From Solea solea (lineage: Eukaryota; Chordata; Actinopteri; Pleuronectiformes; Soleidae): a stretch of 64,000 nucleotides of DNA. The notes beneath the pieces are model-generated. The model did no database searches. It saw nothing but the letters and a program-made list of their open reading frames with translations, and was not told the DNA's origin. The position numbers were made by a program, and so were the translations under genes. The stretch lies in assembly GCF_958295425.1 (NCBI RefSeq), contig NC_081138.1, positions 4,509,802 to 4,573,801 of the forward strand, written 5' to 3'. Positions 46,909-59,233 of this stretch are shown here, piece after piece. How positions within the stretch are numbered: the first letter of the stretch is position 1; the number at the start of each line of letters is the position of its first letter.

Positions 46909-49900
46909 TATAATCCATTCGATTTCAAAATAAAAGGGGAAAGCCCCCCACACTTCTGAAGAGGAAACAGTGTTCGCTGGTTCTGTTCATCCCTGGGTGT
47001 ATGTTCACGCTTGTGCAGCTCCAAGCAGAGACACAGTGTGCTTATTGTTCGGTTTAAAGAGAGTTTAATGAGATCCGTGTGTAAATATTGTTTGTATTTT
47101 GGAGGGGGAGAAATGCTTGAAATGACTTTTCCCTGCTTTGGATCTGAACGGTTTCACTGGTGTTTATCCTAATCTATAATGGGAAAGACCAAAGATCTGG
47201 CTGTCTCCTATGCTGGATGTGTGTGTGTGTGTGTGTGTGTGTGTTGCTGCTCTGCCCTGGTCTGTTCCACATGTGTTTGACATTACTGTGACAAGGCTGC
47301 CCAGCCTCTCTGGGGAGATGGAGAATGTCAGAGACTAGAGCGGAGAAGCAAACTGCTTCCCAACATCTGATGGAATGAGAAACACACTCGCCTGGATGGG
47401 CCGGCCCCGCTGACGCCACAGCGTGGGAGCAGAGCGGAGGGTGGAGGCCAAGTAAAACCCCAAATGTGTGTGTGAAATATCACTCTTTTTTCCCCCTCTT
47501 TTCCAAGTTCCCTTTCCTACATGTGCACATTTGATTCCCAAGAAAATCACACATACACCTCCTCATAATGCTGTTTTGCATCCGCGGGAATTATCCTTTC
47601 TTAAGATTTGCATGGACGCGTGTGGCGCAGGTGGAATTTTCCAATTACCTTATCGGTGACATTGAGAAATGAAAACACGCCGTCGCGGCTGACAAATTAT
47701 TTGTTCAATTGACTCTTCATTCGACTAAAAATTACCTTTTCAACAGACGGCGCTGACAAAATTGCACCCTCCGCTTTGCATTTCAAAAGGGGGGAAAACA
47801 CTCTCCCGGCGCAATCATGACTACAATTGTGAACAAATGTCACAACATCGGAGAATTAGCGCGCACACTACAGCTGGATTTCTGACGGCGACAAGTCAAG
47901 AGAGAACGAGGAGAAAAAAAGCTTCCTCCTTCCTCCTCCTCCTCCCTGATTCCACTTCCTTACTTTCCCGCTGACCTCTCACTTTTTCTTGACCCCCCCC
48001 TCCCTCTCTTCCACGTCCTATTCTCTCCGCGTCACCTTCTCACCTCCCCCGGTCCCCCGGCTTAGTCCTCATGGTAGGAAGTGTGCGCCGGGGATCAGAG
48101 TCAGACGCAGGAAGCAGGTGGACTAATCTACGGCGGCGCGGGGGCTCCGTTTTTTTAATCGAGTCACGCGGAAAAAAAAAGATTAGCGGAGAAAATGGGA
48201 AGTGCATATTGCCACTGGTACCTGATATGAGGAAATCCCTCCCTTTTCCTTCGGGCCTTTATCACAGGCGGCGAGTAAACAAACACAAAGCTGCCGATAT
48301 AGCGGCTCAAAGTTCTGCAGGACAGGAACATTCGGGCCCAGATTGGGGAGGAAGGTGCGTCACGACACTTCCATTCACCCGCTCTCTGTACAGTATTTGT
48401 GAAATTTCCCAAAAAAAAAAAAAAAGAGCCGTTATCTCCTGGAAACAGATCCTGTGCCACACAGATGGTTCCGTCTCTCTTCAAATAGGAGGCCGAGCCA
48501 ACAAGTGCGGTTTGTGTTAACAGTTAGTCGTACAGACCTTAATCTTGGCTCCAGCTTTCCTTCCTCTGCTTCTCTCTCTCTCGACACAGACACACCCGTA
48601 CACACAGAAACACAGAAAGTCTCCCCCCTCCCTCCCTCCCCCTTTCACAGAATGCAAAGTACTCATGTCTCCAGGACGGTGATGTTTGAGGTGTTTGCAG
48701 TGCGGACGGATTAATAAGGGTCAGATGTTTTCTTCATGAAAGGAGGGAGTCGTCTCAGGTACGTGAAGGCACCAGGTTGTGCGCGGGGGGGGGAGGGGGG
48801 TCCGGAGAGGCCTTTACATGCAGGGTCTAAGGATTTCTCTCAAAATGAAACCCTATGGTCCAAAATTGCTTAAATTGTGACAAACAAAGAATCTTGAATT
48901 GAATCCAGGACATTTTCAAATGAGGTCTTGTGTTACCTTCAATTCATGCCCCGACCTACCACAATATTTTCTGGAACTCTTTGGGAACTTTTGGTGGGAA
49001 CATGGGGCCTAATATTCATAAATAGGGCCACATTTCTGTGGCACACGTGAAAAGCTTCTCCTACATTTACATCCAGACCGCAGTGACGTTTCTGTATTGC
49101 CTCACCGCCCTGACCGCAACACCAGATTGTCTTGATCTGGCCAATTAGCATGTTGTCGGTGCCACAGTCGCTCCTTTCTTCTCCCGCTCGCCCCGTGTTC
49201 GCGGCACCGGCGTCCCGGAGTCGGCTCATGTCCCCGAGGGAGTAGCTGGTATTTATTCCGGCAGGCTGTAGGCTAAATTGAGAAACTGTCAAAGCAATGT
49301 CTCTAACCTGTCACATGAATGCGCCCCCCGCCCCCCCTCCCTGTGGTTGTGTGTGTGTGTGTGTGTGTGCGACCTATGGGGTCCGCGCAGTGTAACGCAG
49401 AACACCCTTCCCCGTGTCTGGCTAATGTCAGGAGCTATTGTTACTGCGCCTGCGGGGCCAAGTGAGGAGGTATGTGAGCCGCTCGCGACGCTACTGTCGG
49501 CACTGACAGCTTTTAGTCGTGACGGAGCCGACAGTTGACACCAAGTCGGAGAATGACTAAGCTGTTATTTGTGCTCCTGTAGCTGAAAGTGAAAGCGGAG
49601 TGTCGGGGGGGTTTAAATGTGCACAACAAAGCATGATAGCGAGAGATCGAGGGGTACATTACCCTAGATTGCCCCTCCCACTTAGCCCCACCCCCGTGAC
49701 AATGTTCTCCATTTGGGCTCAGCAGTGTCAAATGTGCTCGATCGGTTCAAAGTTGATCATCTCTCGCACAGTAACGGACCCACAATGCAGTTCTGCAAAT
49801 GCGCACAACTGCTCAGTTCAAAGTGAATAGCTAGCGGTGCGGTTGACGCCTCCACCACGACACACTTTGAGTTTGATCCAAATCCGAAGAAACCCATGTT

Positions 49901-49969
49901 AGCGACATAAAGCTAACGTTAGGTAGCATCTTACCTGATTGCAGTCTGTTGTGCACTTATTTATTATTT

Positions 49970-50260
49970 AAGTAGAGCTGAAACGATTAATCGATGAATC
50001 GATTATTAATCGGTTGCTAAATTAATCGACAAGCTTTTTTTCTTTCAGCTTCTTAAATGTGAATATTTTCTTCATTTCTTTGCTCTGGATGACAAAGAAA
50101 TCACGAAACGTGAGTCATTTTGGTGCGTGGACAAAACAAGACGTTTGAGAACATCGTCATTTCCAGGTTTGACGGACACCGGTCCACATTTTTGAAAGGT
50201 TTTCCGATATTCTGACCAAACGATTAATCGATTATGAAAATAATACACTCGCTGTTTAAC
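49970..50260. repeat. dispersed repeat bounded by ATTAATCGAT motifs
   Basis: It starts AGAGCTGAAACGATTAATCG and ends CAAACGATTAATCGATTATG, with CTTCTTAAATGTGAATATTT and GTGGACAAAACAAGACGTTT inside. This corresponds to a widespread percomorph repeat known to me by sequence rather than by name. The inverted ATTAATCGAT words at both ends suggest a MITE. Confidence 0.65.
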
Positions 50261-50393
50261 ACAACGGCACGTGCAAAGATTTGGGGTTTATGAGGAGGAA
50301 GGACAGACATGGGGCACTTGCCTTGGTGTGTGTGTGTGTGTGTGTTTGTTTGTTGCCAGGGTCAAATCCTTAGTCTTTTGTGCTCCATAAATC

Positions 50394-50430
50394 AGCAGCA
50401 ACAGCAGCAGCAGCAGCAGAAGCAGCAGTG
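50394..50430. repeat. AGC trinucleotide repeat
   Basis: Imperfect AGC/CAG units with AAC and AGA interruptions. Confidence 0.85.
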
Positions 50431-50936
50431 ACGTAAGAACAAACACAACCACTCTCTGCTGCAGCTGGCTGGAGAGAGGGAGAAACAGGAGAGTGGAATA
50501 CACGGAGAGAGAGAGAGCAGGACAGCAGCTGTCAGGCCTCCATCGCACACCTGTCACACAGGAAGTGAGCGCCGGCCACTGTTTCCTGGATACACCTCCT
50601 CAAACACAGCTCCTGGCAGAAATGAGCGAAGGACATCTGTCGTGAGGGTGAGACCGAATTATGCACTTATAGCAACAATAGACACAGACGTTTGCCAAAC
50701 GCCGAATAAATAATACACGGAAAAAGTCGAGGATTTCTCATAGTGTGTGTGTGTGTGTGTGTTTGTGCGTCCAGACTGTGCACAGTTAAGAGGATGTTTG
50801 TGTTACGGCCGAGCTCTGTGACAGACAGGTCACTCTGTGAGAGGCTCCGGCACTAACTCTCCCACAACTACAGTGGAGCTCACATGCCCTGAAACGAACA
50901 GCGGGACGTTCCCACGCTTGTTCAAACCCCCCACCC

Positions 50937-50960
50937 ACCACCACCACCACCACCACCACC
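50937..50960. repeat. CAC trinucleotide repeat
   Basis: Eight tandem CAC/ACC units flanked by C-rich sequence. Confidence 0.9.
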
Positions 50961-52208
50961 CCCCCTGTGACCGATATCAAGAAGTCCAGATGTGGCTGTA
51001 GCTGCTCGCAGATGTGCGCGGAACTCTCTCCTCCTGTGTTTCTCTAAGCTCTCCCGAGCTTTTTCAGACAGACTGTCCACAAGTGATGGAGTCTGATTCC
51101 CAGGTCCAGACATAGCCGGCTCTCAAACCCGGACGCAGCGCCACGTTAAGCAAACAATTGCCCCTTTGTGGCGCATAATGTCGCCTGCCTTGATGACGCT
51201 ACGATCGCAGAGCTGTGATTACAGCTCGAGAACGGCCATGTTACTCAATACCGGTAACATTAGGTACAATATGACCACAAATTCTAACGGTTGCCGGGTT
51301 GTTGCCAAAACAAGAGAAGCCTGGGTGAAACCAGCTGACCCGAATTGACCTTTTTTGGTCAACTTCAGAACAACTTCCTGAAAAAAAGAAAAGAAAAAGT
51401 GGTCTGATTGAGATTTTGAAGAAAATCAGATTTCATGCGTGTCTGCAGCTCGGTGGTGATCTGAACAGGAAGTGACATCAGCCATCACCCGGCTGTGCTG
51501 ATGTAGCACTTGGACCCATTGTCTCCCGTCGCGCTTGTCCTCCCAGCCCCCCTGAGTCACTCTGTTGTGGCTGCTGTTGGTTAAAAAAAAAACTCCTCTT
51601 TGTTTGTCAGGTTTTGTCAGGCTGAGTCCTCTGGAGGCCCCCCCTTGCCCTATTCCCAGGCTGCCCTTCACGCGGCCTGTATGCAATTAACAGAGTAATT
51701 AAATGCCTGATGAGCTAATTGGTGCTGTGTGAAGGTGCAGGTGTTTGGATGGAGGAGTTTATTTATGGGAGTGCGCGGTGAACATCGTCAGAGTTAAGGG
51801 AATATTTTGAATCAGACTTTTCCGTTTGGATTTTCTTTATATTTAGTATTGTTTGTGCTTCGTATGTATGAAGTCGCTGCAGTGCAGTCAAAAGTCAGAG
51901 CCGCTTGTGACCCCGTGTGACTTCTTGATGAGATTTACTTCTGCTACCAGACTCAAATCCAGATAGTTTGGCAGGGTCTGTCATGCTTTAGTCATCTTGC
52001 AGCAGAAATCAAAAACCGTACGGGTTTGGTTATTTTTATCTGTAATTCGTTTAAGAGATTTATCTCCCGCTCGCTTTCATCCGCGGCAAGTACACGCACA
52101 GCGGTCAGCGATCGAGGGGGAGGGAGACAGAGAGTGTGTCGCAATAGCTACCTGGTGAGCGAGCGGCGAATATTCAGTAAATATTGTGTAATAAAACACA
52201 AGTGTGTC

Positions 52209-52520
52209 TTAAAGGTGCAGTGTGTAAGAAATTGTGACATCTAATGCTGAGAAGGAGTTTGACACTTTTAAATTTAAATTTCTTCTTTTTGATATTAATA
52301 GATGTCTTTATTGTGAAGTATACATCGTCCCATATAAAACCCAAGCACTTTTATTTTGAAATTCTGTGAATTATCATCATGAGCATCTTGAATATGACAC
52401 CTAGACGGCTATTAGGGTCATTTGAGTTTGAAACCCTTGTATGATGACACATCGCCACGGGTCGTAAATTCACTATCTGCAAATAAAAACCCTCCTCGAT
52501 GTTACATACTAGACCTTTAA
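52209..52520. mobile_element. TTAA-type MITE with paired ends
   Basis: The left end is TTAAAGGTGCAGTGTGTAAG; the reverse complement of the right end is TTAAAGGTCTAGTATGTAAC. TTAA sits at both boundaries. Length is 312 bp, non-coding, inside cbfa2t3 intron 1. Confidence 0.7.
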
Positions 52521-55500
52521 AGACGGAGGTAAAGTTTTACGGCCGTGCAAAAAAACTCTATCTCATGTCAGTGCCCCGAGAGTGAATCATGTCCCGTCTT
52601 GACATAATGGAGCTCGCAAACAGAGTTTGGATTGCGGCCGCCCCGGGGCTGCAGCAGCAGCAGCAGCTCTCAGCTGGCGATATTAGGCGCACAGCTGACA
52701 GGATGAAGTGGAAGAAGATGTGGCTGAGTGGGGAGGAAAGTAGAGTTATCATGCAGAGCAGAAGCTACATGTAAATCCCCTCTCTCTCCCCTCGTGTCTG
52801 TCTGCCTCTCTGTCTCTCTGGCCCATTCCCAGATGTACATGCACAGTCACTTCCTCACATGTGCGCCTCTTCCTTGTCTCCTCCACCCCCACCCCCCTCC
52901 CTCCTCCCCCCTCCCCACCCCATTTCTTTCTCTGTGGCAGCTGTGCTGGTGATGGCTGTGTGCCCATGGTGCAAGCTGGCTGTGGGGTCCCAGGTGGCCC
53001 CGCGTGACAGTTATTGATGTTCAGGTGTTCAACTCCTCTCACACAGAGACCCTGGAGCCACACAAACACAAGCACAACACACACATGCACTCAATTGTAG
53101 CTCTCATGCAGACACACAAATGCATGTGTGTCATCATGTTGCTCGACAAACTGCACATTCTACTGATTCTGGTTCGGGGCCGTGAGGCAACAATAACCGT
53201 AGATTACTACATTCTCACCCGTTTAAACTCAGTATTAAAGTGTTTTTTTTGGACCGGTGGGAGCATGTTTAATCAGCATTCCCTCCTGGGTCAAAGTTTT
53301 TTATCAGTTACTTGAGTAAACACTCTCGTTTCTTGTTCGTCGGCTGCATTTTTGACTTAAATCTGCGATACTTGTCTGCATTCTGCCTTGGTTCCTCCAA
53401 ATCCGGGGCTATATCTGCTAATTTTTTTTAGTGTGAAAGAAGCTTATGCGATTCCTATGGGGGCCAGTATTTTGGGATCGTTTACAAATATGTGTGTGCA
53501 TGTATGGTAGAGAGAGCAGCCAGGGCCGGTGCCAGCGCCCAGTGCAGCTCTAACACACTCCAGATGTCTCTGGCTGGCCAGGGAGTTGTTCTTGGCACAG
53601 CCTGCCTTGAGTGAATGTCACAAATACTTTCCTTTATTTAGGAATGGCTCTGAGGTTGGTGGCTGCAGAGAAAGACGGAGCAGAGGGTGGAAGGAGGAGG
53701 AGGAGGGAGGGAGGAGAAAAGGGGAATACAGGGCCATGAGGAGAAGACGAGGAGAGAGAGAGGAGGGAGCCTGGGCAGAGTCCATTCCAGCATCTGGATT
53801 TTATTAGCAGCCGTTGGGGAAAAAAATCTGAAAAAGGAAGTTTTTTCTCTGCGAGCGCGTCGGCAGCAGTGATATGCTGCACATAACCACTTCGCTGCCG
53901 ACAAGACGAGCCGGGGCCCTCCCAGAGGAGAACAGATGGTCGCTGGAACTTCAATACAATTACATCAATAACAGCTTTCACAGACATAAGCACTAGTATG
54001 ACAGGAGCCCCGCAGCTCGGGAGAGGCAGGAACACAACTCCTCTACCCTTAGCACCTCTGGCCCTGGATAAACTGTCCAATCCGTCCTCATTCTCTCCTT
54101 GTATTCGACTTATCCCGGCGCCGTTCTTGCCAGTACATGATCTTGAAAAGTGGCTGACCTACCAGCGATTCGCTCACGCTAATCTGATCAAAGGCATCGT
54201 CGTTACTTATTAGGGGGGCCGGGCCCCAGTGTTGTTTTTCTGTGTTGTTTGTTCAGCAGACGCTCTCGAGCAATGCACGGGGGGAGGACATTCTGCAAAT
54301 GTGCAAGCATGTGCGAGCGCGTGTGTGGGTGTGTGTGTGTGTGTACGCGATGTACGGGGCCCCGCCTCCCACCCTGTCATTAGTGAGGGCTTTAAAGCCG
54401 CGGAGCTCTAAATCAGTTTAAGATGAAGTGGAGTCTGGGATCTGTCTGCAGAATCAGCCCGTGTGCTGACACACACACACACACAATCACTGTAATATTA
54501 TTACTTTAACCAGGAATGTAAAGGATTACATTTTATAAAACAGCAATAATAGTTATGACGAGTTACTGCTTTACGACATTTTTGTCCGGCTTATGGACAA
54601 AGTTTGGAGAGGCAGATTTTGCCTGATTTCAGTCCTGATCTGACCCTTCCGACGATCGTGGATACCTTCTGATTTTAGGCTGAGGAGTTAATGGACGTGG
54701 TTTTTTACGCCAACGGACACATCAGGGTCTTCCCGATTTCAAATAACCTGGAAATGAGAGCGAGTTGCATCTCATCTCAAATCATGCGGGTTTCTGCGAG
54801 ATCCCAAATCCCCCTGGAATGGTCCTGTGCCTGGTCTGTGCTTTCTCGCGATTAAAACGTTGAAAATCCCATCTTTTTTTAAATTTTAAGCAGATTCAGT
54901 ATCAAAAAAAAACTTGTTATATATCACTTTTCTAATATAGTCATAATAATATAATTATTTGTAATAAGTAACAAGTCTTACATACGAAAAACTGGCTGAT
55001 TTAGGTGCTTTAGGTGCTGTGTCCATGAGGACGCAGGGCTACAATCCCCATGTTTTGATACGAAAGGCCTGGTGGGGGGGCTGGGGGGGGGGCCAGAGGC
55101 TGAGGCTGTGTTTGTGTGGACTCCTCGGCGGCGTGATAGGGAACAGATGTGGGAAGGCAGGAGGCTGGGCAGCCAGCCAGAGCAGCTGGGAGAAATTAAA
55201 AACAACAGCATTCCTGGAGACTGGGGGAATTACAGTGAGAGGGGAGGGGGGATGTAAGGAGCCAGAGACGGAGGGAGAGTTTTAGGGGCTATGCGGTCAC
55301 CGAGGAGCGTCTCTGCGGAGGACGCGGGATTGAAGAGACAGGGGGAGGATTTGATGGGGATGGTCGTCAGCGGTTTAGCCGGAGCTAATATGTCGCAGCT
55401 GTATTTCCAGGGGAAACGTGAAGTCAATGCTCAGACATATACGTGAAGCGGGACCGACATCTGCACTCTAACGACTTGTCAGTGCACGGTGGTGCAAAGA

Positions 55501-55852
55501 GGCGCTAATGAACAACGAGAAGGTTTTAGAAAGTTCAACAAGAGTTGGTTTTCATTGGGTTTCATCATTGCACATGGGGCGAGTGGAAGGCAGAGACACA
55601 TTTTCTCAGATGGCGAAACCGCTTCTTTGGTGAGCAATCATTTAGCCCCGGTTACGTCAAACGTGCACACGTGCAGCTGTTCAGAGAGACAGACGGAGGC
55701 GCAGAGGTACAGTGGGTAATGACTGCATCATGTTTCCAGTGTGTGTGTGTCTGTGTGTGTGTGCGACAGGCGACAACACATCTGTATTGATCGCAAAGAG
55801 TAGAGAGCAGATCCTGAACCTTAAGCATTTAGCTCCCATTTAGCTTTCTTTT

Positions 55853-55884
<32 letters not shown>

Positions 55885-56019
55885 GTCTCTTCAGCACAAA
55901 ACATAATGGGAGGACAGATGGCTGCAGACGGAGCAACACAGACCTAGCAGACTTCCTAATGTATTAAAAGTGAAATCCAGAGAATGGTTGCTTTATGTGT
56001 GTGTGTGTGTGTGTGTGTG
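55853..56019. repeat. two TG microsatellites
   Basis: TG at 55855-55881 and 55997-56019 within intron 1. Confidence 0.9.
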
Positions 56020-58059
56020 CCCCGTGTCCTGGTCAGATTAAACAGCTGTCTATAATCCCAACAGTGGGAGTAGACGGTCCGTTTTGCTATTTGTGCGATA
56101 GTTGTGAGTAAAAGTCAAGCTTTTTCCATTCATGTGAACACAACTTCAATTTTGAATCAATCTGTCGCTTCAGATTTAAACACATTCACCTACAATGTAG
56201 AGTTTAATACTTTTTAATACTCTTTTTGTTCCACACATTTTTATATTTCATAAAACCACACATCCCACAACCCAGGAAAGACTGTACTAGAGGTATTGTT
56301 TGCCATATATAATAAGCCTCTGTCAATTATTATTAGATTAATTGGACTATTATTGCTATTTTGTGCAAATTAACACATTTTTGTTCTCAGAAACTTGATA
56401 AATGCACTAATAAAGTACACAAAATATTTTTTTTTAATTGTTAATACATCATTTTGTGGATGTGCATCGCTGTTTAGGCTCAAAAGTTTGTTGAAAATGA
56501 GAAAATCTAGCCAATTAGCCATTGGCTGCCCTGATTTTAAAGGACTAGCATTAGCCATAGAATAACCGTGTGCCGTTTTCACTGAAACATACAGTATGGT
56601 TGCCTCCTGGCAGGGCACGGCCCACTCATTCAGTAAGCATGGAGAGCTTGTTTGTGTGTTTAGACTTGTATAGAAGCGAGCTCAATCTATTTATACCAGC
56701 CGAACCCCATCCGCCCTCCATCTACAACCTTGTGTGTTTGTGTTGACAGCGTCTGGCGTGGGGCAAACAGCAGAGTTGCCCCCTCGCGCTCCGAGGGATC
56801 GCCGTGTCAATGGCCCTCGTACGGCGCACTCCAGAGAGTGGCACTCTTTAAATACAGACGCCAGCTGCTGAACGCTTGTACGTGAGAGCGGAGAAATAGG
56901 CTAAATAGGCTGCGGAGGGAGAAACAGCCGGATTTATCATCGGCTCGTGGGAGAAGTGAAATGAAGAGCACATTATGTGACGGTGATTTAACGCCGTTCG
57001 TCGTCGCCTATAATGTATTAACGCCGCGGGCTGCAAATGGGATTTTCTAAAAGGTAGCGACGTATAAAAAGTGGAGCAGGAGATTAGCGTAGAGTCATCG
57101 CACGTCAGGATACACACTTCCCGGCTTCTGATACCTTGATTGTAACGAGCGATTATCTGAGTTACCGTTGCGCTTTCTGTCATTTCCTTCCCGTAACCCT
57201 ACAGTTGGAAGGGGAAATCAGTCATTTGTGAGAGCGGTGCGACCATGTCTAAAGGCCTTAGGTTGCTGCCGTGTGATTGGCTGATTATAAAATTGGCATT
57301 GGCGAGCACTTGATACAGGTGTGTCTAATCAATTTGGGGTTTTACGTTTTTTTGTGTCGGATACAATAGCGATAAAGTGCTAATGCGTGTGTGTCAACCA
57401 GCCATTGAAAAACATGAAGCATAAAGAAGAAATAAACCATGACTGAATTCAAATATACTCACTTTTTTTTTACAGTCTGTGCTCAGTTAAGTACATTTTC
57501 ATGCGATGTTTGGATAAGCTCACTATAACTATCACAAAATGTTATTAAATTGAACACAGAATGTACAGAATACAGATGTGGAGTCAGAAAAATAACAACG
57601 AATCCGACGTTTTTTCATTCGAACAAGATGTTTTTTCATTATGTTACATCGGGAAACTACAAAACATCTCATTATAATTTTATGTAAGGTCATTTTAAAC
57701 TGGATATATAGTATTGCAATGTCATAAAGTCATATAGTAAATGATGTCATAATAAAGTGAAAATATCTGATTGATTGTCGCGTTCCCTTCTCGCGGCCCT
57801 CGCTGTGCGCACCATCCAGTCCCCTCAATGACAGAGCGCTGGGCCTTGCCTTGTTTGGTCCTGGCAGCGTGTGTCTGGCAGAGGACAGGAGAGACTCTAG
57901 TAGCAGCATGGAGCGCTGCCTGAAAGCCGGTCGGCAGTGATGGACAGCAACAGATCCAGCTGCACTTGTCACTGGCTGTCAAGACGGCTGTCTGAACTCG
58001 GGGACGAGAGGGGACAGGCGGGGAGGAGAGAGTGCATGTATGTGTGTGTGTGTTGTAGT

Positions 58060-58080
58060 GAGGGGGGGGGGGGGGGGGGG
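58060..58080 (+). repeat. G homopolymer (about 20 nt)
   Basis: An uninterrupted G run about 360 bp upstream of exon 2, following a TG tract. It may form a G-quadruplex and may be mis-sized in assemblies. Confidence 0.9.
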
Positions 58081-58441
58081 CACTGATTGGGATGTCAGGG
58101 CTACATGGAGTGTGTATGTGTGAGCGTATTTCAGTCAGCAGCAGCTGAGTGTGTGAGCAGGTGTTACTGTATGTCTCCCAGGCCCATGAATCCTCCAACA
58201 CAATACAAGTTTGGATTCATTTCCACTCTCTGCATTGATTTGTTTTAGTTCTTTTTTTTTTTTATTTTTACGGTAGGCTTTTGGGTGTAAGGAAACAATC
58301 AATGGTTCCCGGGTGAAAATGTGAGCCCTCGCCTCCTAAACCAGCTGTTTCCACTTTGAAAGTCTGTTGTTTTTTTTTTTGACGCTGGAGCTGCACCTTC
58401 ATGGCTGTTTCTGTCTCCCCTCGTTCTCTTTCATATCTCAG

Positions 58442-58597
58442 GTAGCAGAGTGCAGACGGTTGGAACAATGCCAGATTCACCTGCGGATGTGAAAACCCAG
58501 CCCAGGTCCACCCCACCCACCATGCCTCCACCACCCCCGGCTGTCAGCCAAGCAACCAATCGCAGTGCTTCATTCACCCCGACCACCAGTAAATCAA
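58442..58597 (+). CDS. cbfa2t3: cbfa2t3 exon 2 (N-terminal Pro/Ser-rich region)
   Basis: A polypyrimidine tract and CAG acceptor end at 58441. The exon reads SRVQTVGT, then Met at 58468 followed by [16 protein letters not shown], a run of prolines, and SFTPTT. This is the N terminus of the ETO/MTG co-repressors. The residues KTQPRSTPP and the PPPPPA run fit CBFA2T3 better than RUNX1T1 (KTQSRLTPP, from memory) or CBFA2T2. Two donors are available. GTAAAT at 58589 ends the protein at SFTPTT and matches the spacing of the human paralogues; GTAAGG at 58598 adds Ser-Lys-Ser. Both leave phase 1, and the next exon completes an ATG (Met) codon in either case. The region is a flexible linker ahead of NHR1. 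Translation could start at 58468 or enter from an upstream exon. Confidence 0.88.
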
Positions 58598-59042
58598 GTA
58601 AGGAGTCCGGTGGACGTGTGACTATATCTAGAATTTAACACCGTCGTTGTTACTAATCTGCCCGTGAACAGGAACGATGTAACATTATTTATATGAAAAC
58701 AGGCTCTGTCAAGCAATACTATCAGCATTTATCCTGTCAAACTGCTGAAAGACTGGATATTTTGAAATAAGACATTATATTTAAGCCTAACGAACTTGAA
58801 ATTAGCACATTTTTAGCTATATTTTACTAGTATTGTGATGTTTGGTGTCTCATAATAAGCTTGTCATGCTCAAAAATAGTGTTTTCCCCTCAAAAGTAGT
58901 GTATTTAACTCATTTTTAGTTCTATAATAGTGACACTGTTCTAGATGAAGTCCACCACCGACATGAAATTAGATTAGAAACTGGCATTTTGAGACATAAT
59001 GTCTTGAAGTTAGCATTCCTGACTCGTATGAGGCAGCGTGAG

Positions 59043-59233
59043 AAAAGTGCTTTACAAATAAAGTTGGATTGGATTGGATCATTTCAAAATATAAGTGCTA
59101 TCGATGATGCAAAATTAATCTATGAATTTAATAATTTAATAATTTTAAATATAGAAATGACTCGTTACAACTTGATATTGTTTGGAGGGCCACATGAAAT
59201 AAATTGGAGGGCCCCAACTTTGAGACCAGCAGC
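59043..59233. mobile_element. hAT MITE fragment in cbfa2t3 intron 2
   Basis: It contains GTGCTTTACAAATAAAGTTG, GGATTGGATCATTTCAAAAT and ATGACTCGTTACAACTTGAT, nearly identical to the 31.7-kb copy, and ends CAACTTTGAGACCAGCAG. The close similarity to the 31.7-kb copy suggests these two are from the same subfamily. Confidence 0.7.

Larger units (their letters stand above)
33803..58441 (+). other. cbfa2t3 intron 1 (24.6 kb, distal form)
   Basis: This interval is an intron only if the distal exon is used; from the proximal exon the intron is 44683-58441 (13.8 kb). No coding exon could be supported inside it beyond the candidate first exon at 43.4-44.7 kb. It contains microsatellites, a higher-order tandem repeat (40.9-41.7 kb), a fragment of a LINE/SINE tail (34.8 kb), a TTAA-type MITE (52.2 kb) and an ATTAATCGAT-rich repeat (50.0 kb). 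Long low-repeat stretches, for example 47.5-48.5, 51.6-51.8 and 56.7-57.3 kb, could hold enhancers. In humans the intron before this exon is where t(16;21) joins RUNX1 to this gene; that is family knowledge, not something seen here. Confidence 0.5.

Noticed and set aside
48071..48520. 149-codon ORF in intron 1
   Set aside because: No recognisable motif; it crosses A-runs and probable regulatory DNA, and lacks a supported acceptor/donor pair.
53634..54080. 148-codon minus-strand ORF
   Set aside because: Leu/Pro/Ser-rich translation of purine-rich DNA; no domain.
57722..58201. 159-codon minus-strand ORF
   Set aside because: It includes the poly-G/CA region (Pro and His/Thr runs) and lies antisense just upstream of exon 2, with no family match.
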